DNA of 64,000 nt, taken from NCBI GenBank assembly GCA_017621655.1, contig JAGASS010000016.1:1-64000 (forward strand), in the 5' to 3' direction. This document shows positions 1 through 8,463 of this stretch, in pieces. Below the pieces are notes generated by a model, which was not told the origin of the DNA, made no database searches, and saw only the letters and a list, made by a program, of their open reading frames with translations. The position numbers and the translations under genes were made by a program. The stretch is from Clostridia bacterium. Lineage in GTDB: Bacteria > Bacillota > Clostridia > Oscillospirales > CAG-272. Each line of letters opens with the position of its first letter. Positions within the stretch are counted from its first letter, which is position 1.

Positions 1-148
1 CAATGAAACGTCCCTGAACCCATTTATGGGTAGCAAGTATCCAATGCATGGCTGGCAGGCCAATCTGAAGCGCACTGGTGCGCAGCCAGTAGTATTAGGG
101 CTACGCCCGAAAATGAAATACCCCCCGCTATGCGGGGGGATATTTATT
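1..148 (+). ncRNA. 3' end of an unassigned structured transcript
   Basis: No convincing ORF is seen here, but the stretch is dense in inverted repeats on the + strand: ACCCAT/ATGGGT, an outer GGCTG/CAGCC stem enclosing GCGC/GCGC, GGGC/GCCC, and finally a GC-rich terminator hairpin with TATTTATT. This layout is typical of the 3' part of a structured RNA or leader whose 5' part lies outside the window. I could not match it to 6S, RNase P, tmRNA, SRP or a riboswitch I know. Confidence 0.35.
121..148. terminator. bidirectional intrinsic terminator
   Basis: An eight-base-pair stem (CCCCCCGC/GCGGGGGG) is flanked by TATTTATT on the + strand and TATTTCATTTT on the minus strand. It can end both the transcript entering from the left and the minus-strand acetyltransferase gene. 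Confidence 0.8.
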
Positions 149-152
149 CTCA

Positions 153-644
153 TTATAAGCCAAAGACGAGATCATCTCCGTCCTTTTCGTCTAACCTCTT
201 AAAGCCGAGTGAGGCATATAATTTTTGCGCCTTTAAGTTGCTTTCTTCCGTTGCAAGCTTTATCGGCATTTCGGGATTGGCTTCCTTTAATATTTGAATA
301 GCCAAGCGGGCAGCTGCTCTTCCGTAACCCTTACCTTGATGATGCTTGTCGATAAAGTAGCCCCACGTGTAAGCATTACTGCCAAACCACTCACCAAAGT
401 TTATAAAGCCGATACGTTCATCAATTTCATTATGAATGATACATGGAAAAAAGTCTTGAGGGAAGAGATACGCTCTGCCGACGTAAAACCACATGGGGCT
501 TACAAGCTCCCTTTGCTCGTCGGTCAGCTCGCATTCGTATGCCGCGTATATCAGGTCGGCTTCTGTTTCAAGCGGTTTGATTTTGACACGCTCGTTTTCC
601 CAATGATCGGAAGCGACCCTTTCCAAATCGTTGCGCAAAGACAT
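153..644 (-). CDS. GNAT family N-acetyltransferase
   Basis: Probable acetyl-CoA-dependent N-acetyltransferase; the substrate cannot be told. The 163-residue protein has the usual single-domain GNAT size, with the acetyl-CoA pyrophosphate-binding motif A (Q-x-x-G-x-G/A type: Q103-G-K-G-Y-G-R109) followed by a helix, and a C-terminal A-Q-K-L-Y-x-x-L-G-F motif usual for the family. It begins one base after the ftsK stop codon, and its GAGGAG ribosome-binding site lies inside the ftsK end, so it is the last gene of a uppP-ftsK-GNAT operon. Family assignment is firm; the role is unknown. Confidence 0.85.
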   Translation of the reverse strand: MSLRNDLERVASDHWENERVKIKPLETEADLIYAAYECELTDEQRELVSPMWFYVGRAYLFPQDFFPCIIHNEIDERIGFINFGEWFGSNAYTWGYFIDKHHQGKGYGRAAARLAIQILKEANPEMPIKLATEESNLKAQKLYASLGFKRLDEKDGDDLVFGL

Positions 645-645
645 A

Positions 646-3264
646 TTACTGAAGCTCCTCGCTTCGATTAATTACCATTTCCATATACTGCTCACGCGTG
701 ATAAGTATGCGGCGCGGCTTCTGACCCTCTGGGGGAGAAACGTAACCGCGTTTTTCCATTTCGTCGATGAGCTTTGCGGCTCTGCCGTAGCCGAGAGAAA
801 GACGTCTCTGGATAAGAGAGGTCGAAATCTTGTCGCTCTCAAGAGCAAGCTCGATCGCGGCGCGGAGCATCGGGTCTCCGCCCTCGCCTGCGTTGTCGTC
901 GGGAGCGCCGAAGCCGCCCGAGGAACCTTTCTTTCCGCTTCCGCAGGCAGCTGCGGCACGGTCTATACTTGCGATAATATCGGAATTGTACTCGGAAACG
1001 TCGCCGTTTTCCTCCTTAATAAAGGAAACGACGCTTTCGACCTCGCCTTCACTTACGAATGCACCCTGAACTCGTCTCGGCTTGGGCGCGCCAACGGGAG
1101 CGTAGAGCATATCGCCTCGTCCGATAAGCTTTTCAGCGCCTGCCATATCGAGAATGACTCGCGAGTCGGTCTGCGAAGCAACGGTACAAGCGATACGAGA
1201 GGGGACGTTTGCCTTGATAAGACCGGTGATGACGTCGACGGAGGGACGCTGAGTACCGATTATGATGTGCATACCTGCGGCTCTTGCTTTCTGCGCAAGA
1301 CGGCAGATAGACGCTTCAACGTCGTCGGGCGCTGTCATCATAAGGTCAGCAAGCTCGTCTATGATGATTACGATCTGAGGCAGGAATTCCTTTTCGGGAT
1401 CGTCCTTGGTTACAATATTGTAGTTCTTAACGTCACGGACACCGACCTCCTCGATAAGCTCGAAGCGGCGTTCCATTTCGGTAACCGCCCACTGAAGCGT
1501 TCCTGCCGCCTTTTTCGGATCGGAAACGACGGGAACGAGAAGATGCGGAAGCCCATTATAGATATTAAGCTCGACCTTCTTCGGGTCAATAAGTATAAGC
1601 TTGATCTCATCGGGTGTGCCCTTGTAGAGCAGAGAAGTGATGATACTGTTGATACATACCGATTTACCCATACCCGTTGCACCCGCGATGAGCAGGTGAG
1701 GCATCTTTGCAATATCAAGGAACACCGGCTCGCCTGCAACGTCAATACCGAGACAAACGTTCAGCTTGCTCGTTGCCTTAGCGAAGGTTTCGGTTTCGAT
1801 AAGCTCGCGCAGATAAACCGTAGAAACGGTCTTGTTCGGTACCTCAATACCGACAGCCGCTTTACCGGGAATCGGCGCTTCTACACGTACGCCCGTCGTT
1901 GCAAGATTAAGCGCGATATCGTCAACGAGATTCGCTATCTGGCGTACGCGCACACCCTCCTCGGGAGCAAGCTCGTAACGGGTTATCGCAGGTCCGCGCG
2001 AAACATTGACGATCCTCGTTCTTACCTTAAAGCTCTTCAGAGTTTCAACAAGACGAGTTGCGTTTGTCTGAAGCTCGTCGCGAATGTTCTCATTCTTCGG
2101 AGTTTTATCAACCTTTAACAGCGATATCGGCGGGAATTGATATTCCTTTTTCTCAACGGGTTCTTCTTCAACGGGAGTTCTCGTTATTTCAATAGAAGAA
2201 TCGGTATTTTCAAGCGATTTTTCGAGGTTCTTTCTTTCGTGCTCGTCGGCAAAACGGTTGATGACCTCCATATTCGCGCCGTAGCCGAATATTCCCTGAA
2301 GATCCGCCTTGTCGCTGTCACCTTCAAAATCGGGGACAGATTTCTTTACAACTCGGGTAGGAGTGACGGTTTCCGTCTTGACAGCCGAGTCAAATGGCGG
2401 CTCGTCCTCTTCATCGTCGGGAGTAAAGAGATCCTCGCGTACGGGGGTAGATTCATGTTCATTCTCGGGAAGACGCTTACCGCTTTCCTTTTTACCCGTG
2501 CCGTCGATGTCAACGTCCGGCTCAAAGTGATGACGGTCGTATGGATCGGGCTTGACCGTTGCGTAGTTTTCCTCTTCCTCCGTAATGACGGTCGGCTTGC
2601 TTTTCGATTTGAAGGTCGTGACCTTCTCCTCGTTTTCCTTTTCGATCACTTTTCTTGCGTTCTTTTCTCTTGCCTCGTGAATGAAATATCTTATATACAG
2701 ATAGATCGAATAAGGCGTCAGACCGAACATAAGAAGTCCGAAGATTAGTACCGCAGACAGTCCGATAATGTGAACGCCAATAGGACCCGTCAGCTTGTAT
2801 ATACATACACCGAGTAGACCGCCGAGCGCACCGCATCCCTGACGGTCAAGACCTTGACTGAAAAGTGTGATGGGATTGAACGTCATGCTTCCGTTGCTCC
2901 ATATATGAATGAGCGAGGAAAGGAAGACGAAGAATACGGACTGCCATATAGCGAATCTTACGAGCGCACCTACGCTCTTTCGTAGCTGCTTGCGCCAAAA
3001 AAGCGCGAGAACGAAGCTGAGAAACGGCAGTACAAGCGAAGCGCCGCCAAACAGTCCGTTGAAGAACCAACGCAGTCCGACGCCTATAAATCCCGTAAGC
3101 TTAACTGCAACGAAGCAGAAAAGAAGAAATACCGAAATTGCGCCGATTATGTAGGGGAGTATCTGGTGAATCGGGCGGTCGACGTGTTCAACAGCGTCTT
3201 TACTTGGCTTTTTAGGTTTTTCGATCTTCTTTGTTTGCGTCTGATTTTTTCTTTTTTCGGGCAT
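646..3264 (-). CDS. ftsK: DNA translocase FtsK/SpoIIIE
   Basis: Septum-located DNA pump that clears chromosomal DNA from the closing division or sporulation septum. At 872 residues it has the complete family layout: four or so membrane helices (about residues 35-185), a charged low-complexity linker (about 190-400), the RecA-like motor with Walker A G-A-T-G-M-G-K-S near residue 526 and Walker B I-I-I-D-E-L-A-D-L near 640, the family signature G-T-Q-R-P-S-V-D-V-I-T, and a winged-helix gamma domain (about 800-865) that would read KOPS/SRS polarity sequences. It follows uppP by 12 bases and is probably cotranscribed. Whether it serves division (FtsK) or sporulation (SpoIIIE) cannot be told from the sequence. 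Confidence 0.97.
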   Translation of the reverse strand: MPEKRKNQTQTKKIEKPKKPSKDAVEHVDRPIHQILPYIIGAISVFLLFCFVAVKLTGFIGVGLRWFFNGLFGGASLVLPFLSFVLALFWRKQLRKSVGALVRFAIWQSVFFVFLSSLIHIWSNGSMTFNPITLFSQGLDRQGCGALGGLLGVCIYKLTGPIGVHIIGLSAVLIFGLLMFGLTPYSIYLYIRYFIHEAREKNARKVIEKENEEKVTTFKSKSKPTVITEEEENYATVKPDPYDRHHFEPDVDIDGTGKKESGKRLPENEHESTPVREDLFTPDDEEDEPPFDSAVKTETVTPTRVVKKSVPDFEGDSDKADLQGIFGYGANMEVINRFADEHERKNLEKSLENTDSSIEITRTPVEEEPVEKKEYQFPPISLLKVDKTPKNENIRDELQTNATRLVETLKSFKVRTRIVNVSRGPAITRYELAPEEGVRVRQIANLVDDIALNLATTGVRVEAPIPGKAAVGIEVPNKTVSTVYLRELIETETFAKATSKLNVCLGIDVAGEPVFLDIAKMPHLLIAGATGMGKSVCINSIITSLLYKGTPDEIKLILIDPKKVELNIYNGLPHLLVPVVSDPKKAAGTLQWAVTEMERRFELIEEVGVRDVKNYNIVTKDDPEKEFLPQIVIIIDELADLMMTAPDDVEASICRLAQKARAAGMHIIIGTQRPSVDVITGLIKANVPSRIACTVASQTDSRVILDMAGAEKLIGRGDMLYAPVGAPKPRRVQGAFVSEGEVESVVSFIKEENGDVSEYNSDIIASIDRAAAACGSGKKGSSGGFGAPDDNAGEGGDPMLRAAIELALESDKISTSLIQRRLSLGYGRAAKLIDEMEKRGYVSPPEGQKPRRILITREQYMEMVINRSEELQ

Positions 3265-3276
3265 TTTTACACATCC

Positions 3277-4095
3277 TTATTTGAAGAATAAAACGGTAAT
3301 TCCAACCGCGATACAGTAGATGGAAAATAATTTGAAGCTCGATTTTTTGGTCAATGCCTGAATGAGCTTCATCGAGAGTATGCCGATGACTGCGGCAAAA
3401 GCCATACCGATAGCGTAGGGGAGAATGTCACTCTTCGGTACGGGTGTACGCAGTACGTCACCGAGCTTAAATATATTCGCGCCGATAACGGCGGGGATAG
3501 ACATAAGAAATGAGAATTTTACGGCAAAATGCGGGTCAAAGCGAGAAATACGTCCCGCGCTGATGGTTGATCCCGAACGCGAAAGCCCCGGAAAGACGGC
3601 GGCAAGCTGACAAAGACCTACGAAAAAAGCATTTTTCGGCTTGACAGAAGATATATCCTTGCTTCCTTTCGGAATCAAGTCGCTCAAAAACAGAATGATT
3701 CCGTTCAGTATGAGCAGAAACGCCACAGCACCAATACCGATATTTTCGACCTTGTCACCGAAAAGCGGAACGAGCAGTAGTGGTACTGACGCGACAAACA
3801 GTAAAACGATGAGCCGTTCGTCACCGTCGCAGTCGCGGTAACGAAGCTTACCGCAAAACAGCTTTCCAATAACTCTGAACAAGGCAGGGAAGAGAGGCAG
3901 AATGTCTCTTATATAAAAGACCGTTACAGATAACAGCGTTGCAAGGTGCAGAAGAATATCAAATGTAAAATAATCGGCTTCGATATTTCCGCCTAAAAAA
4001 TGCTGTGCAATAATAAGATGCGCCGAGCTTGAGATCGGCAAAAATTCCGACGCTCCCTGTATTATACCGTATATAATGGCAGACAATATGCTCAA
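3277..4095 (-). CDS. uppP: undecaprenyl-diphosphate phosphatase
   Basis: Membrane enzyme (BacA/UppP family) that dephosphorylates C55-PP to C55-P, recycling the lipid carrier for peptidoglycan; overexpression gives bacitracin resistance in known homologues. The family motifs are clear: Q13-G-A-S-E17 followed by P-I-S-S-S-A-H, and P-G-x-S-R-S-G-S-T in the middle. About eight hydrophobic helices, 272 residues. I place the start at a TTG (position 4095) because GGAGGA lies 8 bases before it; an upstream in-frame TTG at 4110 overlaps that site. First gene of a uppP-ftsK-GNAT transcription unit. Confidence 0.93.
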   Translation of the reverse strand: MSILSAIIYGIIQGASEFLPISSSAHLIIAQHFLGGNIEADYFTFDILLHLATLLSVTVFYIRDILPLFPALFRVIGKLFCGKLRYRDCDGDERLIVLLFVASVPLLLVPLFGDKVENIGIGAVAFLLILNGIILFLSDLIPKGSKDISSVKPKNAFFVGLCQLAAVFPGLSRSGSTISAGRISRFDPHFAVKFSFLMSIPAVIGANIFKLGDVLRTPVPKSDILPYAIGMAFAAVIGILSMKLIQALTKKSSFKLFSIYCIAVGITVLFFK

Positions 4096-4128
4096 GGATT
4101 CTTCCTCCAAAATAAGTCTACCATATAT

Positions 4129-4157
4129 ATAATAACAGATTTTTTCTAAAATGACAA
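4129..4157 (-). promoter_or_regulatory. promoter of the uppP-ftsK operon
   Basis: Minus-strand TTGTCA and TATTAT separated by 17 bases lie about 35 bases upstream of the uppP start. Confidence 0.6.
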
Positions 4158-4184
4158 GTACAGAATAAAAAAGGGGATAAAAAG

Positions 4185-4541
4185 GTGAAAAATATACTCA
4201 AATATTTAGCAGTCGGAGCTATTTCGGGATTTGTAAGCGGCTTTTTCGGAGCTGGCGGCGGTGTAGTGCTAATTTTTGCGCTATCGCTTCTTATAAAAAG
4301 CGGTCAAAAAAGAATATTTGCACAGACCTCTCTTATAACTGCGACGTTCGCTATCGTGTCGGCGGTCATATATCAGTTAAAGGGAAACCTTCCTTTTGAA
4401 AGCGCGATAAAATACGTTTTGCCTGCCGCGCTAGGCGGCGCACTTGGCGCGTTTTTGCTCGCAAAGCTAAAGCTGAAGCTCGTGAAGCGCGTTTTTGCGC
4501 TGACTGTAATACTTGGCGGACTAATTATGATATTCCGTTAA
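4185..4541 (+). CDS. TSUP (TauE/SafE) family membrane transporter, half-size
   Basis: Member of the TSUP family of anion (sulfite/organosulfonate type) transporters. Only 118 residues: one repeat unit of the usual two, with the characteristic N-terminal glycine-rich stretch (S-G-F-x-x-G-F-F-G-A-G-G-G) and four hydrophobic helices. Half-size members normally work as pairs or dimers, but no partner gene is adjacent. The start is GTG, 8 bases after AAGGGG. It converges on the BrxD-like gene and overlaps its end by 4 bases. Substrate unknown. Confidence 0.8.
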   Translation: MKNILKYLAVGAISGFVSGFFGAGGGVVLIFALSLLIKSGQKRIFAQTSLITATFAIVSAVIYQLKGNLPFESAIKYVLPAALGGALGAFLLAKLKLKLVKRVFALTVILGGLIMIFR

Positions 4542-5878
4542 AGCTCAATATCGGATAGGGTAAACGTCGGACGCTTTTCGGCGGCAGGAGCTTCTGCCTG
4601 CGACTGCGCTTCGGGTATCTTTCCAATTACGTCGGACGCCTTGATGCTCGGGTTTTGATAAAGAATATTAAGCATCGACATATAGTCGCGTATGATCTCA
4701 CGGGGAGTTATCATAACGTCCGCCCCTGCACGGGAAAGCGAGGACTTAAGGAAGCTTTCGAGGTCCTCATCGGTAACTCTCGGCTCCCAGGAAAAATGCT
4801 GACCGTGAAGCTTCGTTAAGCGCGTGATAAGCGCGTAAAGCTCGTTGTCCGAAAGACGGCGTAAACGTATTACGGGACCCATAAGGTCGCGGTAGCCGTC
4901 GTTACCGAAACGGCTGTCGGTAAGGCGCGAGCGAAGCGCCTCGTAGCTATAAAGCCCACGTCTTGTGTCCTCGAGAAACTGCGGAGTACCGCCCATGATT
5001 ATGTCAAGTCCCTTCGCCTTGCCCTGCAAGGTGTCGTTGAACATTGAAAGTATCTTTTCGTAGTTGTTCTCACGGGAAATGCGATTTGAGATCTTGTAGA
5101 GATTAACGCATTCGTCGATGAACACTACAAGCCCTTCGTATCCGATCTTGCGTCCGAATTCAGCCCAAAGCTTGATGTAATCATACCAGCTGTCATCGTC
5201 GATTATCGAGTTTACCGAAAGATCGCGGCGCGCCTCGGTCTTGGTCTCATATTCACCGCGGAGCCATCTTAGAGCATGGCTCTTTTTCTCGTCGTCGTTA
5301 TCGACTGACGCGCGGTAATATTCGGTTATAACGTAGGCAAAATCAAATCCGCCGACGCTGTTTTCAAGCTCACGCGTTACGTTGTAAACGCGCTTCGTGA
5401 CCTCAACGGTAAAGGACGGATCGTTCGGCGATATACCCTCCGACGCGACCTCGCTCATAAGCGAAGAAAGCCACTTTGATATGATGCCCGAAAGAGCACC
5501 GCCCTCGGGCGATGTCTTTGATGAGAGATTTCGTATCAGCTCACGGTAGGTCGCAATACCTGCGCCCTTACTTCCGCAAATGCGTCTTTCAGGGGAAAGA
5601 TCACAGTCTGCGGTAAGGAATCCGCGCTCAAGCGCGTAACCGCGCATAAGCTGCATAAGGAAGCTTTTACCGCTTCCGTATTTACCGATGAGAAAGCGCA
5701 TAGCGGCTCCGCCCTCGCTGACCTGATTCAGGTCGGAAAGGAGAGCTGCGATCTCGTCGTCGCGTCCTATTGCAATATATGGCGCACCGAGGCGCGGTAC
5801 GACTCCTGCCGAGATCGAGCGTATAAGAGATGATAGGATTCTCTTTGGCACCGTTACTTTTTCCGTGTTTTCAACCAT
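4538..5878 (-). CDS. BrxC/BrxD-like P-loop ATPase (DUF2791 type)
   Basis: P-loop ATPase resembling the BREX-associated BrxD / DUF2791 family. 446 residues; Walker A G65-K-Y-G-S-G-K-S72, Walker B L-V-V-F-I-D-E-C at 250-257, and the family's R-L-R-R-L-S-D-N-E-L-Y motif near residue 340. The start ATG is 8 bases after GGAGG, which lies inside the end of the TerB-N gene (25-base overlap), so the two are translationally coupled. In the family such ATPases sit with a TerB-N protein and commonly a DEAD/DEAH helicase; no helicase is encoded on either side here. A defence or DNA-metabolism role is inference. Confidence 0.8.
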   Translation of the reverse strand: MVENTEKVTVPKRILSSLIRSISAGVVPRLGAPYIAIGRDDEIAALLSDLNQVSEGGAAMRFLIGKYGSGKSFLMQLMRGYALERGFLTADCDLSPERRICGSKGAGIATYRELIRNLSSKTSPEGGALSGIISKWLSSLMSEVASEGISPNDPSFTVEVTKRVYNVTRELENSVGGFDFAYVITEYYRASVDNDDEKKSHALRWLRGEYETKTEARRDLSVNSIIDDDSWYDYIKLWAEFGRKIGYEGLVVFIDECVNLYKISNRISRENNYEKILSMFNDTLQGKAKGLDIIMGGTPQFLEDTRRGLYSYEALRSRLTDSRFGNDGYRDLMGPVIRLRRLSDNELYALITRLTKLHGQHFSWEPRVTDEDLESFLKSSLSRAGADVMITPREIIRDYMSMLNILYQNPSIKASDVIGKIPEAQSQAEAPAAEKRPTFTLSDIEL

Positions 5879-7626
5879 TGATCAATTTCCTCCATATAAT
5901 CGACGACGATATTAAATCCGTCGTCACCGTGCTCGACTGCGATATCGCCGAGCGTATCGTATAAGCGGTCATTGACCGCCTCGCAAAGGGCGTCGGGAAG
6001 TATTCCCATATTGTGTGAAAGCTCTATAAAGCCCTGCTTATCGTTGTTTATAAGACAAATAAGCGCCTTGGCAACCTCGCCGTCTCCGTCGTTTTCTTCA
6101 ACTTCTGTCGTCTTTTCGGGCGTAACTATCGTTTCTTCTTCAAGCTCGTATTCCTCAAGTCCATCGGTCAAAAGCTCGGTTGTTACCCAAGAATGCTCCT
6201 CGATATTCTTCGCATCCGAGAGGGAAAGCTCGTGGCTAATCGGCTCGTAAAGAACGTCGTATTCGGGAGCAGGAGCTTCCTTTGTCTGTTCCTTTTTCAG
6301 CTCCTTCTTATAGGGCGCAAAGTACTCCTCAATAGCGTGACGCAAGGGAAGAGCAAGATTCGGAGTATGGAAACGGCTTCTTATTCCGAGCATCGCGCGG
6401 ATGTTGTTTTCGGCGAACTTGATAGCATCGGTCACCGCGTAACGAAGCTCTGCAGAGCGTGAAACGGAGAGATAAGATACCTCAATTCTCCTCTTCACGC
6501 TATAAGCGCAGAGCGCTCCGACGAATGCGTCGCGCGTGACCTTAATGGGTGTCATTGCAACCTTGCCTATCGGCGCAAAGACCGTAAGGTGTTCGTTTTC
6601 TGCCTTCGTAAATGCGTAAATGAAAGCCGCCTTTATGTGTGTGTCGAAAAGCGCGCGGTTCTCGTCGGTTATGAACTTGCTGTTTCTGTAATCGTATAAT
6701 GACGCATACGAAAAGAGAGCAGTAGCGAACGGCGACCCGTCAATTGCGTCAAGACCTACGTAAAACTCCTTCAGCGAGCAGCTTCTTGCCGCCTCACCTG
6801 TCAAGGTGTAGGGAATATATCTGCCGTCAAGCTTGTGAATAAGGCAGTAGTCGCAGATCCATTCGCTAAGGTGACGGTCAAGCTTCGGAAACGATCTTCT
6901 GTAGCTTTCCCAAATGAAAACGAGAATATCAAGACCATTTTCGGGCGGAAGAAGATCGGGGACGTTAATTATCTCGTAAACGAGAAGAAGAATGTATGAA
7001 TAATCCGCCTTGATCGCTTCACCGCGTCTTATCTTGCTCCTGAAATAGAAGTAAAATTCAAGCTGTTTGCGCGTCATCTGAACGTATTGCGGCGTAAATG
7101 AAAAGAACGGCTCGTGCGGACATTCCTTGCCCTCGCGGTCAAAATATTTTACTGCGTTATTACGGAACTGCTCGTAGAACGAATATTTTGCAGGCCAAAG
7201 GCGGACCGTTACGCTCTCAATAAGCGGATTACGCTTGGGAGAATAGGAGAAAAGCGGCTCGTCGGAGGGGGAAAGCTCGATCGGCTCGTTTTTCTTTTCT
7301 TCCTTGTCTCCGTAAGCGGCGGCTGCAAAGGAAAGATGCTTTGCTTCGGCGGTCTTAAGCGCCGCCTTTGCTCTTTCAAGTCGGTCGGACGGTGGAGCGG
7401 AAGCAGTCGATACGGGGTCGGTATTCCTCATTTCGCTGAGGCGTTGATTCCAGCCGTCGTTTTTCGGTATTGGCGTACCCTTACGCTCGGACCGAGAATT
7501 TACCTGTATTTCGACTGTGTCGGTATCGTTCGAAAACACAGCGCCGAACTTCTTTTTTGGGAGCATTTCGTCGATGTCCCAGAAGTCGTCGTTAAGATCA
7601 AACGTGTTAAATCCCTTTTTCGACAT
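5854..7626 (-). CDS. TerB N-terminal domain protein
   Basis: 590-residue cytoplasmic protein with a TerB_N domain (about residues 140-340, beginning near R-L-W-P-A-K-Y and including the F-F-S-F-T-P-Q-Y-V-Q-M-T-R-K-Q-L-x-F-Y-F stretch), a low-complexity N-terminal 130 residues, and an acidic region before a helical C-terminal end. TerB_N proteins are known from tellurium-resistance-type stress loci and are repeatedly linked to BrxD-like ATPases. First gene of the pair; strong AAGGAGGAG site before ATG and a perfect promoter upstream. Biochemical role unknown. Confidence 0.8.
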   Translation of the reverse strand: MSKKGFNTFDLNDDFWDIDEMLPKKKFGAVFSNDTDTVEIQVNSRSERKGTPIPKNDGWNQRLSEMRNTDPVSTASAPPSDRLERAKAALKTAEAKHLSFAAAAYGDKEEKKNEPIELSPSDEPLFSYSPKRNPLIESVTVRLWPAKYSFYEQFRNNAVKYFDREGKECPHEPFFSFTPQYVQMTRKQLEFYFYFRSKIRRGEAIKADYSYILLLVYEIINVPDLLPPENGLDILVFIWESYRRSFPKLDRHLSEWICDYCLIHKLDGRYIPYTLTGEAARSCSLKEFYVGLDAIDGSPFATALFSYASLYDYRNSKFITDENRALFDTHIKAAFIYAFTKAENEHLTVFAPIGKVAMTPIKVTRDAFVGALCAYSVKRRIEVSYLSVSRSAELRYAVTDAIKFAENNIRAMLGIRSRFHTPNLALPLRHAIEEYFAPYKKELKKEQTKEAPAPEYDVLYEPISHELSLSDAKNIEEHSWVTTELLTDGLEEYELEEETIVTPEKTTEVEENDGDGEVAKALICLINNDKQGFIELSHNMGILPDALCEAVNDRLYDTLGDIAVEHGDDGFNIVVDYMEEIDQWLKTRKK

Positions 7627-7660
7627 ATCTCTCCTCCTTTCCCGTTCTTGGTATCATATA

Positions 7661-7689
7661 ATTATAGCACATAAATTATTGCGTGTCAA
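7661..7689 (-). promoter_or_regulatory. promoter of the TerB-N/BrxD-like pair
   Basis: Consensus TTGACA and TATAAT with a 17-base spacer on the minus strand, about 35 bases upstream of the start codon. No operator-like palindrome is seen, suggesting constitutive expression. Confidence 0.85.
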
Positions 7690-7787
7690 TTATTATGCCG
7701 ACAATTATATTGTTTCGTAAATATGCCATTTCGTAATCCATTTTAACGGATATTTCTACTTATTTCTTTAAGAAAAATGAAAAAGAT

Positions 7788-7811
7788 AAGACCTATCAAA
7801 CGATAGGTCTT
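7788..7811 (-). terminator. terminator of the four-helix membrane protein gene
   Basis: Ten-base-pair stem AAGACCTATC/GATAGGTCTT; on the minus strand it is followed by ATCTTTTTCATTTTT. The rest of the 260-base gap (7627-7887) holds only the TerB-N promoter and AT-rich sequence. Confidence 0.65.
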
Positions 7812-7887
7812 TCGTGTTTGTGATAAGTGTTTTTTGATAAAATGTTTCTTATAAAGGTAAGTGAAGGTGCGGCAAAGTCACACTACA

Positions 7888-8256
7888 TTATCTGCCTGCA
7901 ATCCATCTAATGAGAACGAGCAAGCAAAGTCCAATACCCAAGATAATCGCACCGACTGTTAGAATGGATGTGAGTTTAAGCATATAGCACACAACCGTAG
8001 CAACAAAGATAACAATTGCACTTACCCACCACAGGATAGTTAAATCGCGAAAGAAATTGCTTAATATAATTACTATGACAAATGCAGCAAGGAAACCACA
8101 GAACATAGCAGGGAATAATTGCTCCATAAGTGTGCCATCAAAACTACCTTTTCGCCAAGCAATGCCGCCAATTATAATAAAGAGTAGTGGACCCCATATA
8201 CACGAAACGATTGCAATGTCTTTTATAAGGGATTTTTTCTTATCACCGTTTGCCAT
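7888..8256 (-). CDS. hypothetical four-helix membrane protein
   Basis: 122-residue protein not recognised as a member of a named family. It shows a short charged N-terminus (K-K-K) and four predicted membrane helices at about 13-33, 47-67, 72-92 and 95-117, with W-R-K and F-F-R-D loops. AGGAG precedes the ATG and a plausible promoter lies upstream, so the gene is probably real and monocistronic. No conserved polar residues suggest transport or catalysis. Confidence 0.65.
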   Translation of the reverse strand: MANGDKKKSLIKDIAIVSCIWGPLLFIIIGGIAWRKGSFDGTLMEQLFPAMFCGFLAAFVIVIILSNFFRDLTILWWVSAIVIFVATVVCYMLKLTSILTVGAIILGIGLCLLVLIRWIAGR

Positions 8257-8297
8257 ATTGTTCTCCTAAAAGTAGATTTTGTTATAAAGGCAAACAT

Positions 8298-8326
8298 ATT
8301 GTAGCATATTATATCAATATTTTCAA
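8298..8326 (-). promoter_or_regulatory. promoter of the four-helix membrane protein gene
   Basis: TTGAAA and TACAAT with a 17-base spacer, about 45 bases before the start codon on the minus strand. Confidence 0.55.
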
Positions 8327-8430
8327 TAAGTTTAGCAAAATTTGTTTTATTTAAGAAGAAATAACCACCAATTCGGTAATGGAGTTGGTGCTTTGTTGTT
8401 TATGGGTATAATTATATTCATTAAAAAGAA

Positions 8431-8453
8431 CCGCCGAGCATTACGCTCGGCGG
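8431..8453 (-). terminator. hpf terminator
   Basis: Nine-base-pair GC stem CCGCCGAGC/GCTCGGCGG, followed on the minus strand by TTCTTTTTAATG, 10 bases after the hpf stop. Confidence 0.85.
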
Positions 8454-8463
8454 CAGGTATTAT

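Noticed and set aside
631-2118. Long open frame opposite ftsK
   Set aside because: It is the antisense shadow of ftsK; no ribosome-binding site or protein-like composition.
4538-7626. Complete BREX system
   Set aside because: Only a BrxD-like ATPase is present; no methyltransferase PglX, phosphatase PglZ, BrxL or helicase is seen.
8341-8430. CACCAATTC/GAGTTGGTG hairpin between the membrane-protein and hpf genes
   Set aside because: Weak stem with a poor T-tract and no gene upstream on that strand; not called as a terminator.
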